Below are positions 35,983 to 44,789 of a stretch of 58,976 nt of DNA, piece by piece. Under the pieces are notes generated by a model. That model worked only from the letters and a program-made list of their open reading frames with translations. It was not told the DNA's origin and made no database searches. Every line of letters begins with the position of its first letter. The stretch's first letter is position 1. The stretch is from Spirochaetes bacterium RBG_16_49_21 (lineage in GTDB: Bacteria; Spirochaetota; UBA4802; UBA5550), in contig MIBJ01000079.1 in assembly GCA_001829495.1 (NCBI GenBank), positions 4,820-63,795 of the forward strand, written 5' to 3'. The translations under genes were made by a program, and so were the position numbers.

Positions 35983-36087
35983 CTCTCGCAAAGCCGCAAA
36001 GACGCAAAGAATTATTCATTTTTTTAGCGAACTATATTAAAAAAGACAATAAAATATCTTCTTTGCGACTCTGCGTCTCTGCGAGAG
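35983..36087. repeat. Inverted repeat, CTCTCGCAAAGACGCAAAG family
   Basis: Arms ctctcgcaaagccgcaaaga (from 35983) and the inverse tctttgcgactctgcgtctc then tgcgagag (to 36087) flank about 50 bp of AT-rich DNA. One arm is repeated at 1108-1181. It lies between the selenoprotein gene and the convergent rubrerythrin gene. Confidence 0.8.
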
Positions 36088-36118
36088 CTTCTTTGGGGCA
36101 GCCCCAGGTCAGCCGAGC

Positions 36119-36694
36119 CTAATATTTTTCTGAAAATACCTCAAAGTGAGAGCGCGGATGCCGGCACGCGGGGCACGATTCAGGCGCGGCGTTGCCTTCA
36201 TGGATATAGCCGCAGTTCCGGCATTTCCATTTTATCTTCTCATTCTTCTTGAAAACGGTCCCGTCCTGGATATTTTTCAGCAGCGCCCGGTAGCGCTCCT
36301 CATGGCGCATCTCGACCTCGGCCACGCGACGCCAGGCGATCGCAATCTCCGTAAAGCCCTCTTTCTCTGCGGTAGCCGCGAACCCCGGATACAATTGCGT
36401 GTGCTCCTCTCGCTCCCCCGCCGCCGCCGCTGTGAGGTTGTCGGCCGTGTTTCCGATCATGCCGGCAGGATATGCTGCCGTAATCTCCGCCATTCCGCCT
36501 TCGAGAAAATTGAAGAACCGCTTGGCGTGCTCCCGCTCGTTATCGGCAGTCTCCATAAATATGGCGGCAATCTGCTCATATCCTTCCTTCTTCGCCCGGG
36601 AGGCAAAATAGGTGTACCGGGTCCGCGCCTGTGATTCTCCGGCGAATGATGCCAGAAGATTTTTTTCGGTCATTGTTCCCTTCATGCTCTTCAT
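36119..36694 (-). CDS. rbr: Rubrerythrin
   Basis: 191 residues. The di-iron four-helix bundle has [27 protein letters not shown]-type [18 protein letters not shown] (read [14 protein letters not shown]) and [16 protein letters not shown]. The C-terminal rubredoxin-like knuckles are [12 protein letters not shown] and [13 protein letters not shown]. It reduces hydrogen peroxide using electrons from rubredoxin or other donors. AGGAGG precedes the start. It is adjacent to cydAB and a PerR-type regulator. Confidence 0.95.
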   Translation of the reverse strand: MKSMKGTMTEKNLLASFAGESQARTRYTYFASRAKKEGYEQIAAIFMETADNEREHAKRFFNFLEGGMAEITAAYPAGMIGNTADNLTAAAAGEREEHTQLYPGFAATAEKEGFTEIAIAWRRVAEVEMRHEERYRALLKNIQDGTVFKKNEKIKWKCRNCGYIHEGNAAPESCPACRHPRSHFEVFSEKY

Positions 36695-36706
36695 GGGTTC
36701 CTCCTT

Positions 36707-36724
36707 TAAAAATTACAATTTTTA
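36707..36724 (-). promoter_or_regulatory. 18-bp palindrome upstream of rubrerythrin
   Basis: TAAAAATT-AC-AATTTTTA, just before the RBS of rbr. It could be an operator; it does not match the PerR consensus. Confidence 0.35.
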
Positions 36725-36730
36725 TGATAA

Positions 36731-36853
36731 GTTGAGTTAAGCGATTTATAATTAAAGCAGTCCCCCTCCCTTGATGGGAGGGGTGAGGGGAGGGTTATTA
36801 AATCTGCTTTCTTCACCCCCACCCCGACCCTCCCCCATCAAGGGGGAGGGAGG
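36731..36853. repeat. MITE-like repeat related to 11519-11708
   Basis: Begins gttgagttaagcgatttata, followed by attaaagcagtccccctccc as in the copy at 11519, and ends with the G-rich arm gggggagggagg. The two copies share about 65 bp at the left with few differences. The right terminus is shortened here. Confidence 0.75.
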
Positions 36854-36871
36854 TTCTGATCATCGCCGGAT

Positions 36872-37870
36872 TCAGAGCTTTACTTTACCCTTAAATATCC
36901 GATACACATAAATGGTGAATCCGATGACCAGCGGCATTCCCGTTAATGCGATGATGAGCATTACCGTAAGGGTCAGCTCGGTGGAAGATGAATTATATAT
37001 GGTCAAGTGGAGATCGGATCCCTGAAGGGCCCTTACCAGGTTCGGGAATTGAAGCGACCCGGCGATCCCCCACAGGCTGGCGAACGAGAGCGTTGACATT
37101 ATAAAAGGAACCGCGTCATTCTTTTTATTCAGCCATATCCGATTGAGAACAAGAAAGACGACGAGCGCAGCCGTGCATATCCAGGCGAGCGGATTTTTCA
37201 TGCTGTCCGGCAGGTACACGGCGGACAGCATAAGGGATAGCACCCCGAAGCATGCGAAGGCCGCCCATACCCATTTGCTCACCCTTCTGAACTTATTTTG
37301 TAGAAGGCCGTCTGTTTTTAAGATCGCATAGGTACACCCCTGAAGCAGTATCGCGGATAACCCGAGCAGCCCCAGCATGAGCGGGAAGGGCCTGAGCAGG
37401 GTGAAAAAATCCCCGGTAAATTCCATTTTATCGTTCAGGGGTACGCCGGCTATCACGTTTCCCAGCGCCACCCCGAACAGAAGCGCGGGCAAAAAGCTGC
37501 CCAGCGAAAAGCTCCATTCCCACAAGCCTCTCCGTGCTTCATCCATGGACCAGAATTCGAGAGACACTGCCCTGAATATCAGGCCGAACAGTACCAGCAT
37601 GAGGGCAAGATAAAACCCGCTGAACACGGTGGCGTATACATGGGGGAAGGCTGCGAACAGGGCGCCGCCGGCGGTGATGATCCACACCTCGTTTCCATCC
37701 CAGACCGGGCCGATGCTGGTCAGGAGGGTTGCCGTTTCCTTTTTGTCTTTCGCCATAAAGGGGAGCAGGGTGCCAATGCCGAGGTCGAATCCGTCGAGCA
37801 CGGAATACCCGGTAAAAAGGATGCCGATAAGGAAAAACCATATTGTCTGTAATAACTGCAGTGTATCCAT
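36872..37870 (-). CDS. cydB: Cytochrome bd oxidase subunit II
   Basis: 332 residues from ATG 37870, four bases after the cydA stop begins; an ATG at 37885 overlaps cydA and is less likely. N-terminus MDTLQLLQTIWFFLIGILFT and GYSVLDGFDLGIGTLLPF are the CydB signature, with GPVWDGNEVWIITAGGALFA. Eight to nine hydrophobic helices. With CydA it forms the quinol oxidase that reduces oxygen at low tension. Confidence 0.93.
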   Translation of the reverse strand: MDTLQLLQTIWFFLIGILFTGYSVLDGFDLGIGTLLPFMAKDKKETATLLTSIGPVWDGNEVWIITAGGALFAAFPHVYATVFSGFYLALMLVLFGLIFRAVSLEFWSMDEARRGLWEWSFSLGSFLPALLFGVALGNVIAGVPLNDKMEFTGDFFTLLRPFPLMLGLLGLSAILLQGCTYAILKTDGLLQNKFRRVSKWVWAAFACFGVLSLMLSAVYLPDSMKNPLAWICTAALVVFLVLNRIWLNKKNDAVPFIMSTLSFASLWGIAGSLQFPNLVRALQGSDLHLTIYNSSSTELTLTVMLIIALTGMPLVIGFTIYVYRIFKGKVKL

Positions 37871-37871
37871 A

Positions 37872-39203
37872 TCATTCCCCCACATATCCTATGGTAATCT
37901 GGTCAGGCCCTTTTTGCACGATCTTGAAGAGAAGCATGAGAAATACCGCGAAGATGAGGATATAGATTGTGCTGAACATAATGATGGAGAAGAGTATCTG
38001 CCCGGCAGGCACGACCACGGATGCCGCCTCCGCAGTCCTGAGTACCCGGTAGACCGCCCATGGCTGCCTGCCGATCTCGGCCGACATCCATCCCAGGGTA
38101 TTCGATACAAAGGGGAGCGGGATCGCGGCGAGCAGGATCGTCAGGTACCAGCGCGATTCATGGAGCTTTTTTATCGACATGAGGACGAGGCCCATAAAGG
38201 CCATCAGGGCGAACAGGGAGCCGATCAGGATCATGCCATGGTAGCTGAGGTAGGTTATGACGATCGGCGGCAGCTCGTCCTCGCCGAACTCGTTCAGGCC
38301 TTGGACCTTCGCGTTGGAATCAAAGTGAATGAGAATGCTGAGCAGCTTGGGTATGGAAAGCTCATAATGGGTCTTTTTCGCATCCGGGTCGGGAATACCG
38401 ATGATCGACATGGGCGCGCCCGCCTGACTTTCCCACAGCGCCTCAAAGGAGGCCATTTTCGGCGGCTGGGTCTTCGCAACCTGGACCGAGTGAATATGGC
38501 CCGCCCCGAACTGCAGAATAGCGGTTGCGATGAATATCCAGAGGGATACGGACAATAGAGGCTTGGCCGTGTCCATGTCTCTTTTTTTTAGGATCAACCA
38601 GGATGCGATGCCGGCGGTGAACAGGGAGCCGGTGATCCATCCGGCTATCGCGGTGTGCAGGAAGCGTATCAGGGTCGAATCATTGAACATGGCTGCGAAA
38701 AAGTCGGTGAGGACCGCTCTGCCTCCCTCGATTTTGAACCCGGCCGGTGTCTGCATCCAGGAATTCGCGATGATGATCCAGAGGCCGGAAAGATGCGATG
38801 CGAAGAAGACCAGGAGCGCCGCCGTCCAGTACACGCGCTTTGATACGGCTTTTCTTCCGAAAATCAGCACGCCCAGGAAGACCGATTCCATAAAAAATGA
38901 GAATATTCCCTCTGCAGCCAGGGGCGAGCCGAAGATATCCCCCACTATCCGGGAATAATTCGACCAATTGGTCCCGAATGAGAATTCAAGCACGATGCCG
39001 GTTGCGACTCCCATCGCGAAAATCAGCCCCAGTATCTTGATTAAGAAAGTCGAGATTTTCTTATACAGATCATTATCTCCAATCAGGTACCGGGTCTCGA
39101 ATATCAAAATTATCAGGGTCAGACCAAAGGTCAGGGGCGGAAAGATGAAATGGAATCCGGCCGCCAGGCCGAATTGTATCCTTGAAAGCATTACCGGGTC
39201 CAT
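37872..39203 (-). CDS. cydA: Cytochrome bd oxidase subunit I
   Basis: 443 residues. SRIQFGLAAGFHFIFPPLTF contains His18 (haem b595 ligand in the family), FGSPLAAEGIFSFFMESVF, and LGWMSAEIGRQPWAVYRVLR (GRQPW motif; Met of haem b558 nearby in the family). The Q-loop between helices 6 and 7 is short. It has multiple transmembrane helices. It gives respiratory oxygen removal or microaerobic respiration in an otherwise anaerobic-looking gene set. Confidence 0.94.
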   Translation of the reverse strand: MDPVMLSRIQFGLAAGFHFIFPPLTFGLTLIILIFETRYLIGDNDLYKKISTFLIKILGLIFAMGVATGIVLEFSFGTNWSNYSRIVGDIFGSPLAAEGIFSFFMESVFLGVLIFGRKAVSKRVYWTAALLVFFASHLSGLWIIIANSWMQTPAGFKIEGGRAVLTDFFAAMFNDSTLIRFLHTAIAGWITGSLFTAGIASWLILKKRDMDTAKPLLSVSLWIFIATAILQFGAGHIHSVQVAKTQPPKMASFEALWESQAGAPMSIIGIPDPDAKKTHYELSIPKLLSILIHFDSNAKVQGLNEFGEDELPPIVITYLSYHGMILIGSLFALMAFMGLVLMSIKKLHESRWYLTILLAAIPLPFVSNTLGWMSAEIGRQPWAVYRVLRTAEAASVVVPAGQILFSIIMFSTIYILIFAVFLMLLFKIVQKGPDQITIGYVGE

Positions 39204-39312
39204 TGATAGCCTCCTCTGCGCAGGTGTTTTTTACGGGCGATTGAATAAAACAATTGGACGGACGGTCAAACGCCGATTTTAAGTTCAGCAACAAATATTT
39301 GCTTTAACTAAC

Positions 39313-39331
39313 ATTTGTAGTAAATACAAAT
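39313..39331. promoter_or_regulatory. Palindrome upstream of cydA
   Basis: ATTTGTA-N5-TACAAAT, 110 bp before the cydA start and 33 bp past the perR stop. It is a candidate operator for a Fur-family or other repressor. Confidence 0.4.
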
Positions 39332-39363
39332 AATTGCCACAGCTTATTTTTGCAAGCAAAAAA

Positions 39364-39819
39364 TTAATGCTGCTGGCATTTTTTGCAAATACCCTTCAAA
39401 TATATATGCTTTTCGGTTATCAGATGGCCGTCGATTTTTTTCAGCATGCCGAGTTTTTTATCAGAGCGCAGCTGGTCGATACCTACGTCATAAACCGTGT
39501 TGCAGTTCAGGCACTTAAAGTGGGCGTGAAATGTTATATCGGCGTCGTACCGAATCTCGTTGTCTTCGATGGTCAGCGAAGATACGATGCCTTTTCCCAC
39601 AAAGGTTTTGAGAGTATTGTAGATGGTCGTTTTCGAGAGGGTGGGAATGAGTTTGATGATGTCGGCATATATCATGTCCGCACTCGGGTGAATCCTGTTA
39701 TTCATCAGATATTCGTATATCTTCAACCGGTGATACGACGGGCTGATGCCCTTTTTGATCAGAATGTCTTTCAGCTCCTTAGCCACGGTGATTCGTCCCT
39801 CATTTTCCAGTTTTTTCAT
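39364..39819 (-). CDS. perR: Fur-family regulator, PerR-like
   Basis: 151 residues. The winged-helix part (SPSYHRLKIYEYLMNNRIHP, then PTLSKTTIYNTLKTFVGKGI) binds DNA. HAHFKCLNCNTVYDV has the H-x-H and first CxxC, and the C-terminal CKKCQQH the second CxxC of the structural zinc site. This matches PerR/Fur. Its position upstream of cydAB and rubrerythrin supports peroxide sensing over iron sensing. Confidence 0.83.
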   Translation of the reverse strand: MKKLENEGRITVAKELKDILIKKGISPSYHRLKIYEYLMNNRIHPSADMIYADIIKLIPTLSKTTIYNTLKTFVGKGIVSSLTIEDNEIRYDADITFHAHFKCLNCNTVYDVGIDQLRSDKKLGMLKKIDGHLITEKHIYLKGICKKCQQH

Positions 39820-39820
39820 T

Positions 39821-39834
39821 ATTATTGCAATAAT
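39821..39834 (-). promoter_or_regulatory. 14-bp palindrome abutting the perR start
   Basis: ATTATTGCAATAAT directly upstream of the perR ATG. It may be an autoregulatory operator; it also leaves no obvious Shine-Dalgarno. Confidence 0.4.
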
Positions 39835-40029
39835 TTTTGAGTAGATAGATTTTTGATTCGTCGAGAATAAGCTTTATAGGACAATCTGATTTGTCAACAC
39901 TTCTTTTATTTGATTGTGCAAACACTGATTGCCCGGCAGCAAAAATTGATTGATAATTCTTTCATTATATACGGTAATGAATAAAATGCATCATGAATAT
40001 ATTTCCTTCATCAATCGTGTGAGGCGGAT

Positions 40030-41349
40030 ATGCTGAAACAGGCGACCGTGCGGGCTGCAATTATTATAATGCTTGCCGCCGTCCTGCTCGTATCATGCAA
40101 AAAAAGCAGGCACTATGAGCTCTCCCGGTTCATTGCCCCGGCCGTTTGCGGAAGCTGCCATGATGAAATATACGAGCAGTGGCGGGGATCCATGCACCAT
40201 CTTTCCCACTATGACCACATTTATCGTGAGATAGCCTTGCGTGATCTCAAGGGATTAACCGATGCCGACGAGATCGAGGAAGCAGAGCTGTGCGTAAAGT
40301 GCCATACCCCGATCGGATTCGTATCCGGGCTGCCGGCGAAGACATCGGATCATTTGAAGAAGATCCCCGAGATAGCGCAGCAGGGGATTCAATGCGATTA
40401 CTGTCATTCAGCAGTAAAGGCGGAAAAGCTGTACAATGCATCAATAGAGCTTGATCCCGGCAACGGCGAGGAGAGCCCCGGCACCAAGCGCGGTCCGTTT
40501 AAGGACTCTCACGCCGATTTTCATGAAACCGCTTATTCAGAATTCCACACCCGCGCGGAAATATGCGGCGCCTGCCATGACGTGCGCCATGTCGTTTTCG
40601 GCACCAGGCTGGAATCGCCGTATGAGGAATGGAAGAACGGCCCGTACGCGCGGCAAGGCATACCCTGTCAAGGCTGCCATATGTATCAGCGGCCCGGCAT
40701 TCCGGCCACCGGATCAACGAACAGGCCGAAAAACCCGGGCCGGGCCGCTCAGGACGGGCCGGTGCGGGAGCATATCTTCACCCACTATTTCACCGGCGCA
40801 AACGTGCTGGTGCCTTCACGGTTCGGCAGCCGCGTGCAAGGGAGAATGGCTGAGGAGAGGCTTCGGAACGCCGCACGAGTGAAGATTGATGAGCACATTG
40901 TAAACAATATGTTGCGCGTGACGGTCGCCAATACCGGCGCAGGGCATTCGATTCCGACCGGCCTGACCCATGTACGGCAAGTCTGGTTGGAGGTAAAGGT
41001 CTCAACTCTCGGCGGCCGGACTCTGTTCCACAGCGGCAGGCCGGACGGCACGGGCCGCCTTGATCCATCATCGGTAGTATACAACACCGTATTCGGAGAC
41101 GGAACCGGCAAGCCCGTTTTGAACATAGCAAAGGCGCGGGAGGTTCTGAAGGATAAAAGGATAGGACCAATGAAAAGCGCTGTAGAGCTGTTCAGGCTGC
41201 CGGGGGTTACGGGTGAATCGATAGTTGTTGAAGCGAGGCTCTGGCACCGCCTGGCTCCCCAGGAACTGGTGGACGCGGTCTTCGGGGAAGGAAAAATCAA
41301 AATTCCCGCCGTGCTTATGGCATCAGACAAAAAAACGCTGAAATTATAG
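40030..41349 (+). CDS. Pentahaem c-type cytochrome lipoprotein, cytochrome c554-like
   Basis: 439 residues with a lipoprotein signal (LAAVLLVSC, Cys23). Five CxxCH motifs begin at residues 40, 88, 122, 179 and 213 (CGSCH, CVKCH, CDYCH, CGACH, CQGCH), as in cytochrome c554-type proteins. A C-terminal beta domain follows (MLRVTVANTGAGHSIPTGLT, about 300-430) that resembles those seen in multihaem c552/c554-type proteins. It is exported and probably passes electrons in the periplasm. It is 11 bp before a haem-sensor cyclase and near a P460-like protein. Confidence 0.85.
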   Translation: MLKQATVRAAIIIMLAAVLLVSCKKSRHYELSRFIAPAVCGSCHDEIYEQWRGSMHHLSHYDHIYREIALRDLKGLTDADEIEEAELCVKCHTPIGFVSGLPAKTSDHLKKIPEIAQQGIQCDYCHSAVKAEKLYNASIELDPGNGEESPGTKRGPFKDSHADFHETAYSEFHTRAEICGACHDVRHVVFGTRLESPYEEWKNGPYARQGIPCQGCHMYQRPGIPATGSTNRPKNPGRAAQDGPVREHIFTHYFTGANVLVPSRFGSRVQGRMAEERLRNAARVKIDEHIVNNMLRVTVANTGAGHSIPTGLTHVRQVWLEVKVSTLGGRTLFHSGRPDGTGRLDPSSVVYNTVFGDGTGKPVLNIAKAREVLKDKRIGPMKSAVELFRLPGVTGESIVVEARLWHRLAPQELVDAVFGEGKIKIPAVLMASDKKTLKL

Positions 41350-41360
41350 GATTACAATTT

Positions 41361-42797
41361 ATGGAAGGCAAACGCGTTTCCTTTTTCAACAGTATCTCTT
41401 TCAAGGTACCGGTGATCATCGTGGGCATAATCCTGATCGGCATCGGCTTGACAATCGCCTACTATTTACGATCGCAGAACGCGACGATCATCGGCGCAAA
41501 GGAGGATGAAATCCGTCAGGAGGCGAATATCATCTACCGGGCCATCAAAAATAACATGCTTCCCGGCGAGGCGCCCATCGCGGTGGAGCTGTTCAAGGAT
41601 TTTACGCAGGCAAATTTCGCATCGGAGATCAAGCTCTATCGGGCCAGCGGAGTGGCCGCTTTTTCAGACAACGCCACCCTCATGCTGGTGAATGAAAACC
41701 TCGGAACCGACAAGTTCGAGCCGAAGCGCTCATTTATACCGTATGAAAAAATCGACACCCCCGGCTTCAAAAGCTCGGTTGCTCAGTTCAACGATATTTT
41801 CGTACGGGATATCGGCGAACGGGATAAACGGCTCCAGATATACAAGGTGCTGTTCAACCAGCCGAAGTGCTCGCGGTGCCACGGTCTCGATCACGTCATA
41901 CGGGGAGTGCTGAAGATATCGACGCCGGTGAACGATGTATACCGGAAGGCTCAAATCAATATCCTGATATCAATCGCCATATACGGGATCGTGGTCTTCA
42001 TCCTCACCTCGGTGATCATCATATTCATCAGACGGGTGATCATATCGCCGATATTCACGATCGGCGATGTCGTTGAGAAGGTCGGAGCCGGTGATTTCAA
42101 GATTAAGGCGGCCGTGCAATACACCGACGAGATCGGGCTTCTGGCGGGAAGGATAAACGCCATGATCGACGGTCTGAACGAGCGATTCAAGTTGACCAAG
42201 TTCGTGTCAAAGTCGACCCTGGCTCACGTGCAGGCTGACGAGGATATCCGGCTCGGCGGGGAGAAGAAGAACCTGACCGTGCTGTTTACCGATATCAGAA
42301 GCTTTACGAGCTTTTCGGAGGCCAGGGATCCGGAAGAGGTGATGGCGGTACTGAACGATGTTATGAATATGCAGGCGGGCGTTGTTCACCGGTACGGAGG
42401 CGACATTGACAAGTTCGTCGGCGATGAGCTGATGGCGGTTTTTGAAGGCGGTGACATGGTCTACCGCGCCGTAAAGGCGGCTGAGGATATCCGGAATAAC
42501 ATGATACGAATCTATGGCAATACGGAAGCCTCGATGGCCGTCGGTATCGGGATCAATACCGGAGAGATGATATCAGGCAATATGGGCTCAACCGAGAGGA
42601 TCGACAGAACCGTGATCGGCGACGCGGTCAACCTGGGCGCCCGGCTTGTTTCTGTCGCAGGCAGGAATACGATCGTTCTGTCCGAATACAGCTACAGCCG
42701 CGTCAAGAATAGAGTTGCAGTGAGAGAGCATGATCCGATAAGGGTCAAGGGTAAAAACAAGCCGGTAAAAATCTATACCCTGAGGAGGACGTTATGA
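41361..42797 (+). CDS. Membrane adenylate/guanylate cyclase with DUF3365 haem-sensor domain
   Basis: 478 residues. TM1 (VPVIIVGIILIGIGLTIAYY, about 11-30), a periplasmic DUF3365/Tll0287-type domain with a CSRCH haem motif (170-174), TM2 (ISIAIYGIVVFILTSVIIIF, about 205-225), a HAMP segment, then a class III cyclase domain (LTVLFTDIRSFTSFSE, HRYGGDIDKFVGDELMAVF, TVIGDAVNLGARL). It should make a cyclic nucleotide in response to a ligand or redox signal at the periplasmic haem. It is coupled to the next gene by an ATGA overlap. Confidence 0.87.
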   Translation: MEGKRVSFFNSISFKVPVIIVGIILIGIGLTIAYYLRSQNATIIGAKEDEIRQEANIIYRAIKNNMLPGEAPIAVELFKDFTQANFASEIKLYRASGVAAFSDNATLMLVNENLGTDKFEPKRSFIPYEKIDTPGFKSSVAQFNDIFVRDIGERDKRLQIYKVLFNQPKCSRCHGLDHVIRGVLKISTPVNDVYRKAQINILISIAIYGIVVFILTSVIIIFIRRVIISPIFTIGDVVEKVGAGDFKIKAAVQYTDEIGLLAGRINAMIDGLNERFKLTKFVSKSTLAHVQADEDIRLGGEKKNLTVLFTDIRSFTSFSEARDPEEVMAVLNDVMNMQAGVVHRYGGDIDKFVGDELMAVFEGGDMVYRAVKAAEDIRNNMIRIYGNTEASMAVGIGINTGEMISGNMGSTERIDRTVIGDAVNLGARLVSVAGRNTIVLSEYSYSRVKNRVAVREHDPIRVKGKNKPVKIYTLRRTL

Positions 42798-43306
42798 GAA
42801 GCTATTTGACGGCCGTATGCATCGTCACCCTGTTTTTGAGCTGCTCGACAAGAGAAGAAGGCGGGTTCACGGTGCCGCCGGACTACCGGTCGTGGGGGAA
42901 ACCCGTCAAAAAGCTCCTCGATTATCCGGTTCCGGGCCATGGTCCCACCTTTCGCGTGATTTACGCGAATAAAACCGCCTTCACCGCTTCGGTAGCGAAA
43001 AATCAAACCGGCACGGCGAGGATCACCATGCCTGACGGCTCCATAATAATAAAAGAGATTTATAAGAAAAAGGGAGACGTGAATAAAAAGGAGCCGGAGC
43101 TGACTATAATGGTCAAGAATCTGAAAAGCAAGCTTTCGCTCCACGGCTGGTTCTATTATGTAAAGCATCCGGGCAAACCGATAACGCGCATTGATGGAAG
43201 GCTATGCATCGGCTGTCACGAGGCTGCGAATGAGCCCCATCCCTATTTTGACAAGAACGCAAAGGGAATATTCAGGGATTACCTGTTCACCTCATATATA
43301 AAGTAG
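42794..43306 (+). CDS. Cytochrome P460-like lipoprotein
   Basis: 170 residues. Lipobox LFLSC (Cys17), then the P460 fold: RVIYANKTAF, GSIIIKEIY, and the haem attachment DGRLCIGCHEAAN (CxxCH 138-142) followed by RDYLF near the C-terminus. P460 cytochromes oxidise hydroxylamine or bind NO in nitrifiers; distant relatives occur elsewhere with unknown roles. The cross-linking Lys of true P460 cannot be assigned by eye. Coupled to the cyclase, so a sensor or ligand-delivery function is possible. Confidence 0.72.
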   Translation: MRSYLTAVCIVTLFLSCSTREEGGFTVPPDYRSWGKPVKKLLDYPVPGHGPTFRVIYANKTAFTASVAKNQTGTARITMPDGSIIIKEIYKKKGDVNKKEPELTIMVKNLKSKLSLHGWFYYVKHPGKPITRIDGRLCIGCHEAANEPHPYFDKNAKGIFRDYLFTSYIK

Positions 43307-43321
43307 ATTTGTTTAAACGCT

Positions 43322-43984
43322 ATGTTACTATGCGGTGTTACCAAAATTACGGAAGAGATAGCGGCTATTCACCGGGCTATTTACGACAACATTGAGGCGC
43401 GGCTGCGTGAGTTCAGATCCCTATGGGAGAAGGGAAGCGATAGGGAGCTGTTCGTAGAGCTTGTCTTCTGCCTGCTCACCCCGCAGTCCGGCGCCCGGAG
43501 ATGCTGGCGCGCGGTTGAGAGCCTGGTCCAAAAGGATTTTTTATTCAACGGATGCTTTGATGATATCTGCGGAGAATTAAATATTGTCCGGTTCAAGAAC
43601 AATAAAACCAGGTACATCATGGAGGCGCGGGAGGTTTTGTGGGACGGGGGAAGCGGTTCGATTCGTGAGGCTTTAAGCCGGTTCCATAATGCCGGGGATA
43701 GAAGGGATTGGCTTTTCAGAAATGTAAAGGGGATGGGCTATAAAGAAGCAAGCCATTATCTGAGAAATATCGGATTGGGGGAAGATATCGCCATACTCGA
43801 CCGTCACATAGTGAAGAACATGCATCTGATCGGTTTAATCGACTCGATACCGAAAGCCATGCCGCGCAGGGTCTATCTCGATAGTGAAAACGCATTGCAT
43901 ATATTCGCCGACCGGGTGGCGATACCGGTGAGCCATCTTGATTTTGTGCTTTGGTACAAAGAAACAGGGGACCTGTTCAAGTGA
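43322..43984 (+). CDS. ogg: 8-oxoguanine DNA glycosylase/AP lyase, Ogg2 type
   Basis: 220 residues of the helix-hairpin-helix glycosylase superfamily. NVKGMGYKEASHYLRNIGLG contains the catalytic Lys, and DIAILDRHIVKNMHLIGLI the catalytic Asp, as in archaeal-type Ogg2. FVELVFCLLTPQSGARR is the substrate-binding N-terminal part. It removes 8-oxoguanine, fitting the local oxidative-stress theme. The 3' end overlaps the convergent ferritin-like gene by 8 bp. Confidence 0.88.
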   Translation: MLLCGVTKITEEIAAIHRAIYDNIEARLREFRSLWEKGSDRELFVELVFCLLTPQSGARRCWRAVESLVQKDFLFNGCFDDICGELNIVRFKNNKTRYIMEAREVLWDGGSGSIREALSRFHNAGDRRDWLFRNVKGMGYKEASHYLRNIGLGEDIAILDRHIVKNMHLIGLIDSIPKAMPRRVYLDSENALHIFADRVAIPVSHLDFVLWYKETGDLFK

Positions 43985-44459
43985 GCCGGATCTTCTGCGA
44001 GAGATCATACAGGGTCGCGACGTGTTTTCTTTCTTCGTCGATGATTGTATTGACGAGCTCGGTCGGTTTTTTTTCGCCGCGGTAGAGCTCCTTCATCTCG
44101 GTGTAAAAAAGGATGGATTCCTTTTCAAGGGCCAGGGCATTTTTGATCGCAGCCATCGGCGTCGTGATTTCCGATATTACCCGGACGATATTTTTTTTCT
44201 GCTCGCCAAAGAGCCTTGCGCTGCCGATCGCTTTCAAGTATAAATAATATTCCTCGGTGGGAACGCCGCTTTTCCCATAGTCACTGCTCCTGAGCGATTG
44301 GAAAGTCCGCTTGTGCGCCAGCTCCTCCCGCGCAAGAAATCCAAATACATCCTTGATCAGGGGATCTTTGAAGATTTCGCCGCATTCCGTATAAAATTCA
44401 AATCCCGTGTCCTCAATGCCGATCGCAATGTCGATGATTTCATTCAACGAATAGGCCAT
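43977..44459 (-). CDS. Ferritin-like/rubrerythrin-like di-iron protein
   Basis: 160 residues. Two ferritin-type helix pairs carry the iron ligands: IAIGIEDTGFEFYTECGEIF, REELAHKRTFQSL, then LALEKESILFYTEMKEL and IIDEERKHVATLYDLS. There is no rubredoxin domain, unlike the rubrerythrin at 36119. It probably handles peroxide or iron. Confidence 0.83.
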   Translation of the reverse strand: MAYSLNEIIDIAIGIEDTGFEFYTECGEIFKDPLIKDVFGFLAREELAHKRTFQSLRSSDYGKSGVPTEEYYLYLKAIGSARLFGEQKKNIVRVISEITTPMAAIKNALALEKESILFYTEMKELYRGEKKPTELVNTIIDEERKHVATLYDLSQKIRLT

Positions 44460-44789
44460 AACCGTGTCCGGAAGTTTATTTTTTCAGCCTACGAGGCGCT
44501 TGTCAAGATATAATACTCCCCGCCCGCATATTCGCAGCCGCACGATATCCGGATATCTATCAAGCCTGAAGAGATACAGGCCGATAATTAAATCGAGCAA
44601 ATAATAACATTTGCTTAATCCGATAACTCATTAGATTGAAGGATCCGGACACCATTGGGATATCCGGAATATTACGGGATATATACAAATTTGTATATAA
44701 CGGGCGAAGCAGGGTGCGCTTCTAAAATATCGCTCCGCGGGCACGGGAAGGGAATTTTTTTAGCTCTATCATGAGGTACTGCTTTTATT
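44460..44789. other. 330-bp gap without a gene
   Basis: No open frame with coding character. It holds gatatccggatatc-type repeats near 44546 and 44656, and a perfect 18-bp palindrome ATATACAAATTTGTATAT at 44681-44698, about 90 bp before the PAS-HD-GYP gene, where an operator could lie. Confidence 0.5.

Noticed and set aside
37629..38558. 309-codon open frame on the plus strand
   Set aside because: Antisense to cydA and cydB, both clearly coding.
39251..39266. TetR-like operator ttggacggacggtcaa upstream of cydA
   Set aside because: The inverted symmetry is poor and no TetR-family gene is nearby.
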